Assembly: GCF_000203915.1 (NCBI RefSeq)
Contig: NC_008392.1
Location: 372,001-436,000, forward strand
DNA length: 64,000 nucleotides
From: Burkholderia ambifaria AMMD
Lineage (GTDB): Bacteria > Pseudomonadota > Gammaproteobacteria > Burkholderiales > Burkholderiaceae
Reading direction: 5' to 3'
The notes under the pieces: model-generated
Database searches by the model: none
The model's input: the letters and a program-made list of their open reading frames with translations, nothing else
Told to the model about the DNA's origin: nothing
Part shown: in pieces, positions 46,893 through 64,000 of the stretch
Numbering within the stretch: position 1 is the first letter of the stretch
How the letters are laid out: each line of letters begins with the position of its first letter
Position numbers and translations under genes: made by a program

Positions 46893-55849
<8,957 letters not shown>

Positions 55850-55850
<1 letters not shown>

Positions 55851-58800
55851 CAACGGTCCTCCAGCAGCGCCTGCATCGTCTGCAGCTCGCGTTCGATTTC
55901 ATCGGTCACGGCATCGCCGGCGGCGTCGCTCGCGGTGGGGGAGACAGTGGCGGCCAGCGGGCCGGCGGGCGGCGGCGCGTCGGTCGCGTCCGGATGCGTG
56001 GCATCGGCGGCACTGAAGGCGCTGGTGGCACCAGTAGCCCCAGCGTTACCGGTGCTGCCGGCAGCGGCCGGCGCGGCCGCGTAGAGCGCCTTCAGGCGCG
56101 CCGCGAGCCAGCCGCGCAAGCGCGCCGGATTCGCGTTGTCAAACACGTCGACCGAGGACACCGGCAAGCCGACGCGCGCGCCGAGCTTCTCGGCGAACGA
56201 CAGGGTCAGCAGCGAATCCATGCCGAGATCGTGGAAGCCCGTGCCGGCGTAGGCCGCGAAGTTGCCCGACAGGCCCAGCACCTCGCGCAGCAGCGCGTGC
56301 AGCAGTTCGTCGAGCATCGACTCGCGGTAGCCGGCCGCCGCGTAGGCACGCCGGAACGCGGCCGCGCCATCGGCGGCCTTGGCACCGGCCGCACCGCCGT
56401 CGGCGGGCGTGCCGAGTTCGGCGAACAGCGCGTCGAGCCAGCCGTGGCGGTAGATCGGCCGGAAGCGGGCCCAGTCGATGTCGAGTAGCGCGATGCCGGC
56501 GCGCGGCAGCGGCGCGGCGAGCCAGCCGGCCAGCTCGCGCAGCGTGAAGCTGCGCACCCCGACGCGCGCCGCGGCGGCCTTGCCGGCCGCGTCGAGCATG
56601 CCGCCGTCGATCGGGCCCAGGTGCACGATCGAGGCCGGCAGCCCGCGCGCGCGGCGCCATTCGACGACGCGCTCGGCGAAGTGATTGGCCAGCGTGTAGT
56701 GGGCCTTCTCGCGCGCGCCCCACAGTGCGAGCATGGTCGAGAGCACGGTGAAGGACTTCAGCGACGGGCCGGCATGCCGGTGCAGATGCCAGGTGCCGGC
56801 CAGCTTCGCGTCGACCACCTCGCGCAGTTCCCCGCGCCCGCTCGCGGCCAGCGCCAGGCTGCCGCCCACCCCGGCCGCGTGGATCAGGTGCGAGACCGCC
56901 ACGCCCTCGGCGACCAGCCGCGCGAACAGCGCCGCGACCTGCGCCTCGTCAGCGAGATCGGCGGCCAGCGCGATCACGCGCGCGCCGCGTTCGCGCAGCG
57001 CGGCGAGCTGCGCCTCGCGCTCGGGACCGCCGACCTGGCGCCCGACCAGCACCAGCGTCTCGACGCGCGCGGCCAGCGTGTCCGCCAGCGCCAGGCCGAT
57101 GCCGCCGAAACCGCCCGTGATCAGCACCGTGCCGTCGAAGGCAGCGCCGCCGGCCAACGACGAAGCACCGAGCGCGCCGGCATCGAGCGGCCGCAGGCGC
57201 GGCACATGGGGCCGGCCGCCGCGCAGCGCGAAGCAGCGCAGCTCGCCCGGCTCGCGCCAATGCGCGATGAGCGAGGCGAAATCGGCCGGCTCGGCCTCCA
57301 GATCGACCAGGCCGGCGACGCGGCCCGGGAATTCCAGCGCGGCGCACTTGAGCACGCCGGCCGCCACCGACTGGCCGAGCCCGTCGACGCGGTCGGCATC
57401 GACGGCGCGCTCGGCCTGGCGCGTCACGCACCAGAGGCGCGCGCCGGGCGCGGCCTCGGGGCCGAGCCAGCGCCGGCACAGCGCGATCATGGCCTCGTAC
57501 TGCGCGGTGGCCGCCGCGACGGGATCGGCGTTGTCGCGCTCGCCGGCATCGGCGAAGCAGACGATGTGCTGGTAGCTTTCGCGCGCCGGATCGGCCTCCA
57601 GCGCCTCGGCCCAGGACAGCTCGCGGCACGCGATCCGCTCGTGCGCGAGCTGCGCGACGCAGCCGACGCCCTGCCCGTCGTGCACCACCAGCCAGTGCTC
57701 CGCGCGATCGACGGCCGAGGCCTGCGCGACGATCAGCGCCTCGGCGCTGGCCTCGCTCGGCGGCAGGCCGAGCGTATGCTCGAAGCCGGCCAGGGCCAGT
57801 TGCCGCTCCCATTGCGCGACCGACAGCACCGGGTAGTCGGCGCGCAGCGCGTGGTCCTCGAAGCGCCACCAGCCCTCGGTCATCCCGAAGCTTAGGTCGG
57901 CGCTGAGGCGCTGCGCCGTGCACTCGCGCAGCAGCAGGTAGCCGCCCGGCGCCAGCAGCTCGCGCACCTGGCGCAGCGTGTCGGCGATCGAGCGCGTCGC
58001 ATGCAGCACGTTGGCGGCGATCACCAGGTCGAACTCGCCGGCCGTGAAACCCTGGTCGGCGATCGGCTGCTCGATGTCGAGCAGGCGGTAGTCGATGAAG
58101 CCCTCCTCGCCGAAGCGCGGCCGCGCGCGTTCGAGGAACAGCGGCGAGACGTCGGTGTAGCAGTAGCGCGCCACCGGCAGGCCGCGCAGCGCGTCGAGCA
58201 CGGTGCGCGAGGTGCCGCCCGTGCCGGCGCCGATCTCGACGATGCGCAGCGGCCGTTGCGCGGCGAGCCGCGCGGCCCATTGCGCGAGCTGGCCGTTCAG
58301 CACGCGCGCGATCGGCGAATCGACGTAGACGGCCTCGCTGCCGTCGAACGCGGAACCGCCGAACAGCACCTCGAGCGGATTGCGCCGGCCGCGCAGCACC
58401 TCGGGCAAGGCGGCGGCGCAGCGGCGCAGGAATTCGGTCTCGCCGTGGAACTGTGGGAACGCCGCGGCGACGCCGTCGAGCCGCGCGGCGCCCGCCGCGA
58501 GTGCAACGGCGTCGCCGCGCGCGCGCACCGCGAGCAGGTGCGCGAACAGCCGCTGCTGGGCCGGCGCGACGTCGGCGGCTTCCATGTCGGCGCCCTCGTG
58601 CCCGAGATCGGCTAGCGTGTCGGCCACGATGCCGGCGCAGGCCTGCTCGATCTGCCCGCGATAGGCGTCGTAGCTGTCGAGCCCGAAGCGCGCGGCCCAG
58701 GTGGCCGAAGCCTCGAGCCCATCCAGCGCGTCCGGGGCCGGCAGCGCCGCATGCATGGGCGCGGCGGCGCGCGCCGGCCACTCGACGGCTTCCCAGCCGG

Positions 58801-61800
58801 TCTCGTGGAACGGCGCGGCGCGCTGTGCCCCCTGCACGCGCCGGAACAGCACCTCGCGCAACCGGCCGACCGGCGCACCTTCGGCATCGGCCAGCATGAT
58901 CGTGAAGCGATAGCCCTCGTCGCAAGCCTCGCGCACCAGCCGCACGCGCAGGCGCTCGGGCAAGGCCACGGCGGGCGGCAGCACCACCTCGCCCACCCCG
59001 GCCAGCAGGAACAGGCCGTCGTCGACCTCGCGCGTGGCGGCGCTGGCCTGCAGGCAGGCATCGATCAGCAGGGCGGCACGCTGCGTCGCGTCGTGGCTGG
59101 CGCCCCGCGGCGGGCCGACCTCGGCCTCGCTGCGCGCGCCCCGCACGCGCAAGGCGGCGAGGCAGCGGAAATCCTCGCCGAGCACGATGTCGCCGGCCTG
59201 GTGGCGCGCATAGAGTGCACCGACATCGAGTTCGTGCCAGCCCTCGGCGGGCCAGTCGCGGCCTTCGGCCTCGACCTCGGCCGGCGGCGCGTCCTGCGCA
59301 TCCGTCGTCTCGGCGAGGCGGCAGGCGGCGCTCGCATGCTCGACCCAGGGCGCCGCCGCATCGTCGGCCGGCCGGCCCCACAGAGCGACGCGCGCGCCCT
59401 CGCCCGGCGCATCGACCTGGACCAGGTAATCGCAGGCGGCCGCGTCGAGATCGAAGGGGCGCCGGAAGCGCGCGTCGCTGAGCGTCACCGCCGCGCCGCG
59501 CGCATCGGCCGCCGCCGTGCGCATCAGTTCGAGCAGCAGCGAGGCCGGCAGCAGACGATGCCCCTGCACACGGTGGCCGTCGATGAAATCGAGCCAGGCC
59601 GTGGCCGTGCGCAGGCGGCAGCTCACGCGGCCGTCGGGCTGCGCCAGGCGATCGCGCACCAGCGGATGGATCGCGCTTTCGCTCTCGCGCGGCGCGTCGG
59701 CGCCGGCCAGTGCCGCGTCGATGCGAGGCGAGCGGAAGCTTCGGCGTGCGAAGGGCCGGCGCGGAAAGTCGCGGACCACGCGATGGCGTCGCGCATCGAG
59801 CGGCGTCCAGTCGATCTCGATGCCGGCCGTGAAGAGCGCGGCAAGCGTCGTGCGCAGTGCGGCCTCGTCGTCGAGGCGCAACCAGCGGGTCGACGACGAG
59901 GCCGGCAAGGCAAACGGCGGCGCGCCGAGCGCGAGCACCTCCGCGTCCTCGAACAGCTCGGCCGCTGCCGCCTCTGCGGCAATGACCTCGCCGGCGGCCG
60001 TCTCGCTGGTGGAAAAGCCGCGCAGCGCGTCGCCGGCCGTCTCGTCCAGGTAGGCGAGCCCGGTGGGCTCGGCATGCTGCCAGAGCCAGGCGCGCACGAA
60101 GGCGGGCGCGATGCCGCGCAGCACCACCCGATCGGGGAACAGGCCGAAGCCGGCGCAGCGCGCCAGCCAGCCGCGATGCAAGGCGGCCAGCGCGGCCGGG
60201 TCGGCCGTGCCGGCCGGCAGGTCGGCGCTCGACAGGTAGAGCACGATGCGGCCCGGCGCGCGCCGCGGCGCGCGCTCGGCCAGCGCGCGCCTTAGCCGCG
60301 CGGCCAGCTCGGCGCCGTCGCGCCCGGTCACGGCGATCCGCTCGCCGAGCGCGACGCGCCGGCAGGTCGAGGTTTGCGCGATCGCGGCCAGCTCGGCTGC
60401 GGGCTTGCCGGCCAGGTAGGCGGCCACTTCCTCGACATGACGACCCAGCGCCTCGGGCGTCTTCGCGCTCAGCGCGAGCACGTGCAGGCCGCCCGGCGGC
60501 TCGGCCGCCGGCTCGCCCTCCTCGGCCGCCAAGGGCGCCGCCGCGACGATCGCGTGCGCGTTGGTGCCGCTGAAGCCGAAGCTGCTGACGCCGGCCAGCC
60601 AGGGCCGCCCGTCGGCGGGCCGCAGCGGCGTGGGCTGCCGCACCACCTTGAACTTCGCGGTATCCCAGCCGATCGCGGGATTCAGCGTCTCGAAGCCGGG
60701 CTGCGGCGGCGCCTCGCCGTGGCGCACCACCAGCATCGCCTTGATCAACCCGGCCAGACCCGCCGCGGCCTCGAGATGGCCGAGGTTCGCCTTCACCGCG
60801 CCGATCACGAGCGGGCGGCCCGCCTCGCGCGCCTCGCCGTAGACGTCGGCGATCGCATGCGCCTCGATCGGATCGCCAAGCCGCGTGCCGGTGCCATGGG
60901 CCTCGGCGTAGTCGACCTCGGCGGGCGCCACGCCGGCGCGCCGCAGCGCCGCGCGGATCACCGCGCGCTGGGCCGAACCGTTGGGCACGGTCAGGCCGCT
61001 GCTGTGGCCGTCGTGGTTGATCGCCACGCCGCGGATCACGGCGTGGATGCGGTCGCCGTCAGCCTGCGCGTCGGCCAGGCGCTTGAGCACCAGCACCGCG
61101 CAGCCCTCGCCGCGCACGTACCCCTTGGCGCGCGCGTCGAAGGTATGGCAGTCGCGCTCGGTGCTCAGCATCCGTGCGCGCGAGAAGTTGATGCCCGCGT
61201 GCGGCGTCAGCATCGCGTTGACGCCGGCCGCCAGCGCCAGGCCGCATTCGCCCAGCTGCAGGCGCCGGCAGGCCTCGTGCACGGCCACCAGCGAGGACGA
61301 GCAGGCGGTGTCGATCGACAGCGAGGGGCCGCTGAAGTCGAAGAAGTAGGACAGCCGCCCGGCCGCCATGCTCAACGAGTTGCCGGAGGCCACGTAGGGA
61401 TTCGCGTGGGCGGGATCGGCCAGCAGCGCCATGCCGTAATCCTGGCTGCCGATCCCCACCACCACGCCGGTATCGCTGCCGCGCAGCCGGCCGATGTCGT
61501 AGCCGGCATCCTCGAGCGCGAGCCAGCTCTGTTCGAGCAGCAGCCGCTGCTGCGGATCGAGGTTCTCGGCCTCGAGCGCGGACAGGCCGAAGAATTCGGC
61601 GTCGAAATCGTAGATGTGCTCCAGCAGTCCCGCATACGGCGTCACCAGCTTGCCGGCGGCGGCATAGTCGGGATCGACGAACTGGCGGTTGCTCCAGCGT
61701 TCGGGCTCGACCTCGATCACCCCGCTGCGGCCTTCTCGCAGCAGCGCCCAGTAGCTGTCGAGATCGGTCACGCCTCCGGGAAAGCGCAGCGACACGCCGA

Positions 61801-61915
61801 CCACCGCCACCGCCACCGCCTCGTGATGGCCTTGCTCGGCCTGCGCGAGCCGCGTCTTCAGTTCGCGGATCGTCTGGATCGATTGCAGCAGCAGGTCCTT
61901 GTCCATGTCCGTCAT
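55850..61915 (-). CDS. PKS-B: KS-(AT relic)-DH-MT-KR-ACP
   Basis: 2021 residues, one module. KS about 30-460 (Cys 205, HGTGT, KANLGH); a highly decayed AT-like stretch about 540-730 with no GHSxG; DH about 765-1030 ([10 protein letters not shown], His 781; IDACLQ, Asp 952); C-methyltransferase about 1060-1360 ([12 protein letters not shown] near 1228); KR about 1390-1780 (TGGFGGIG; Tyr about 1740 in [10 protein letters not shown]; no LDD, Trp in ALWG suggests an A-type KR); ACP (Ser 1901). Expected output is an alpha-methyl enoyl unit. The C-terminal 70 residues are a flexible Ala/Thr linker ending in an acidic helix for docking to PKS-C. ATG 61915 overlaps the PKS-A stop and has GGAG eight bases upstream. 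Confidence 0.9.
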
Positions 61916-64000
61916 CAAAGTGCTCCGCGTGATTCGAGACCGCCGAGCTCGTGCGCGAGGATCCGGGCGAGTTCGGCGGCACTGTGGTCCCCCAGCGATG
62001 CGTCGGCCGCGGCGTTCGCCAGCTGCGCCGGCGCGGCCACGATGGCCGGCGCGAACAGCTCGGCCAGCGCACCGCGCGCGAGGCAGTCGGCGACGGCGGC
62101 CACCGTGGGGTGATCGAAGGCGATGGTGGCCGGCAGCGCGGCGCCGAATTCGCGTTCGAGCTGCCGGTGCAGCACCGTGGCGTGCAGCGAATCGATGCCG
62201 ATCTCGGCAAAGCCGTCGGTATCGGTGATCGCGGCGGCGTCGCGCCCGATGCAGGCGGCGACGATCTCGCGCAGCCGCGCGCGCAGGGCACGCCGGCGCC
62301 GCTCGGGCGGCACCTCGGCGAGCCGCTCGGCGAACGAGGGCGGCTCGGCCGGCGCGCCGCCATCGCCCAGCAGCCCGGCCCACAGCGGCGCCGGCGCGTA
62401 GGTGGCCGCATGGCGCCGCCAGTCGAGATCGAACACGCCGACGCAGGCTTCCTGGCCCGCGCCGGACGCGAGCCGCGCCGACAGCACGCGCAGATAGTCG
62501 TCGGCGCCGCGCGCGGCCAGGCCGATCGCGCGGTACTGGGCGGCCAGCGCCTCGCCGCCGCGCGCCGCCATGCCGACGCCGGCCCACGGCCCCCATTGGA
62601 TCGCCAGCGCGGGCAGGCCGAGTGCGCGGCGCCGTTCGACCACGGCCTCGGCCAGCGCATTGGCCAGCGCGTAGGCGGCTTGCCCCGGCTGGCCGAGCAG
62701 CGCCGACAGCGAGGAGAACACCACGAAGTGATCGAGCGGCTGGCCCAGCGTGGCGCGGTGCAGATGCCAGGCGCCGGCGCCCTTGGGCCGCAGCACCTCC
62801 CGCGCCGCGTCCCAGGCCTGCGCCGCGAACGGCTGGTCGTCGAGCACGGCGGCGCAATGGAACACGCCGGCCAACGGCGTGCCGCCGAGCGTGGCCCGCA
62901 GCGCCTCGCGCAAGGCCTCGGGATCGTCGAGGCCGAGGTCCAGCGTGTCGATGCGCGCGGCGTGGCGTCGAGCCAGGCGCTCGAGCGCGGCTGCTTCGGC
63001 GGCATCGGGCGCGCGGCGGTTCAGGCTGACGACATGACGCGCGCCTTGTTCGAGCAGCCAGCCGAGCACGCGCGCGCCGACCCCGCCGAGCCCGCCGCTG
63101 ACGAGATAGGCATGCGCGTCGCGCGCGCGGAACGCGGCGGCAGGCAGCGGCGCGGCGGCGGCCAGGCGCGGCACCACGAGGCCCGCGCGCGTGAGCCGGC
63201 AAGCCGGTTCGCGGATCGCGAGCAGCGCATCGAGATGGGCGTCGAGCAGGCTGTCGAGCCCGGCCTCGCCAAGGCCCGGTTCGCAGTCGAGCCAGGTGAG
63301 GGCCGGCCCCGCGCGCTCCTTGTCGACGCAGGCCAGCACCGCCGGCCAGCGCGGTTGCGCGGCGCCGCTCACGAGCACCGGCGGGGCCTCGGCCGGCAGG
63401 CTCGCGAGCGCGGACCAGCCGTGGCCGAGGCGCTCCAGCCAGGCCGTGTCGAGCGCCGCGTCGGGCCAGGCGGCGCCGTCGCCGAGACGCAGCACGATGC
63501 GCTCGAAGCGACCGTGCGCGGCTGTCTGCGCGGCCAGCACCGCCGCCAGGCCGAGGCCCGGGGCCGGCTCGCCGTCGGCCTCGATCACGCGGATGCCGCG
63601 CGCGCGCATCGCCTCGATCAGGCCGCGATCCAGCGCGTCGTACAGGGGATCACCGGCCGCGACCGGCATGCGCAGCACCAGCACCTGCCGCATCGCGACG
63701 GCGGCCGGGGCCGCGAACGGCGCCCAGCGCGTCACGTAGCTGGCCGGCGCGAGGCTCGCCGGCGCGGCACCGAAGGCCTGCGCGAGCCCGCTGCTGGCCG
63801 ACAGCGGGCGCGCCGAGTACCAGCAGCGCACCCGCGCGAACGGCGCGCCGGGCAGGCGCCGCGAGGGCCGCTCCTCGCCGCGCTCGACGATCACGTGCGC
63901 ATTGGTGCCGTTGAAGCCGAAAGCGCTGACGGCGCCCAGCACGCGCCCGTCACCGCCGAGCGCGCGCGCGCCACGCGGGATCTCGATCCGCTCGCTGGTC
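61915..64000 (-). CDS. PKS-A (partial, 5' end outside window): ...KS-KR-ACP
   Basis: The frame is open to the right edge; about 694 C-terminal residues are visible. They begin with the end of a ketosynthase ([19 protein letters not shown]), followed by a short linker without AT or relic. Then a KR about 150-480 (SGGLGGVG; LDD motif, so probably B-type; Tyr about 442 in GQAAYALANA) and an ACP (IGIDSLHA, Ser 604). The C-terminus is a helix (AELARILAHELGGLES) for docking to PKS-B. The module makes a beta-hydroxy unit. An in-frame GTG at 63942 lies inside the KS and is not the start. Confidence 0.9.
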   Translation of the reverse strand, partial: TSERIEIPRGARALGGDGRVLGAVSAFGFNGTNAHVIVERGEERPSRRLPGAPFARVRCWYSARPLSASSGLAQAFGAAPASLAPASYVTRWAPFAAPAAVAMRQVLVLRMPVAAGDPLYDALDRGLIEAMRARGIRVIEADGEPAPGLGLAAVLAAQTAAHGRFERIVLRLGDGAAWPDAALDTAWLERLGHGWSALASLPAEAPPVLVSGAAQPRWPAVLACVDKERAGPALTWLDCEPGLGEAGLDSLLDAHLDALLAIREPACRLTRAGLVVPRLAAAAPLPAAAFRARDAHAYLVSGGLGGVGARVLGWLLEQGARHVVSLNRRAPDAAEAAALERLARRHAARIDTLDLGLDDPEALREALRATLGGTPLAGVFHCAAVLDDQPFAAQAWDAAREVLRPKGAGAWHLHRATLGQPLDHFVVFSSLSALLGQPGQAAYALANALAEAVVERRRALGLPALAIQWGPWAGVGMAARGGEALAAQYRAIGLAARGADDYLRVLSARLASGAGQEACVGVFDLDWRRHAATYAPAPLWAGLLGDGGAPAEPPSFAERLAEVPPERRRRALRARLREIVAACIGRDAAAITDTDGFAEIGIDSLHATVLHRQLEREFGAALPATIAFDHPTVAAVADCLARGALAELFAPAIVAAPAQLANAAADASLGDHSAAELARILAHELGGLESRGAL

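Overview
High GC, three-letter bias toward G/C at third positions, and the gene families present (Burkholderia-type porins, LysR and LuxR regulators, a harpin with hrpII boxes, IS5/IS3 remnants) point to a plant-associated Burkholderia (betaproteobacteria). The hrp-type type III secretion genes together with a polyketide island suggest the gladioli/glumae/plantarii side of the genus. This is inference from content; no 16S or housekeeping marker lies in the window.

Layout, left to right. (1) 1-3130: edge of a type III secretion locus, with a glycine-rich harpin-like gene and an HrpB1/HrpK-family gene on the minus strand. Each is preceded by a TTCG-N16-TTCG hrpII box. Upstream of them lie nested insertion-sequence remnants: an IS3 fragment interrupted by a decayed IS5-family element with intact 12-bp inverted repeats. 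(2) 3158-7927: a LysR regulator divergent from an M20 amidohydrolase, a porin and an MFS carrier, then an IS3 orfA remnant. (3) 8472-20317: a catabolic island with a Rieske oxygenase, its PDR-type reductase and a DASS carrier; a SLOG/LOG-fold protein; an operon of small unknown protein, MFS carrier, PyrK-like, PyrD-like and M20 hydrolase; a second porin; and an HTH regulator. A perfect palindrome GTCTAAATATTTAGAC and degenerate copies recur at the promoters, suggesting one local regulon. (4) 20318-21466: a gene remnant and an unusually AT-rich gap. (5) 21467-64000: a large hybrid polyketide gene cluster. A LuxR-type regulator, a GIY-YIG protein, a TIM-barrel protein and a shikimate dehydrogenase run on the plus strand. 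On the minus strand, transcribed right to left, are five PKS genes (the first cut by the window end), then an ene-reductase, a stand-alone PCP, a CaiB-type CoA transferase, a condensation-domain protein and a quinone-oxidoreductase-like enzyme.

The PKS assembly line, read in biosynthetic order, is: PKS-A (KS end)-KR-ACP; PKS-B KS-(AT relic)-DH-MT-KR-ACP; PKS-C KS-AT-KR-ACP, KS-DH-KR-ACP; PKS-D KS-DH-MT-KR(dead)-ACP, KS-(AT relic)-DH-ACP; PKS-E KS-(AT relic)-DH-KR-ACP, KS0. Most modules lack an AT or keep only a decayed one, one has an intact malonyl-type AT, so this is a cis/trans-AT hybrid. The terminal KS lacks the His of the HGTGT motif. The PCP ends in an acidic EYEEGVI-type tail and the condensation protein begins with a TubC/beta-hairpin docking domain. 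This is the release logic known from enacyloxin biosynthesis in B. ambifaria: KS0 moves the chain to a separate PCP, and a free-standing C domain esterifies it onto a shikimate-derived cyclohexane carboxylic acid. The shikimate dehydrogenase, TIM-barrel, CaiB, ene-reductase and oxidoreductase genes would supply that alcohol. The reductive domain pattern does not read straightforwardly as the enacyloxin pentaene, so the product may be a relative rather than enacyloxin itself.
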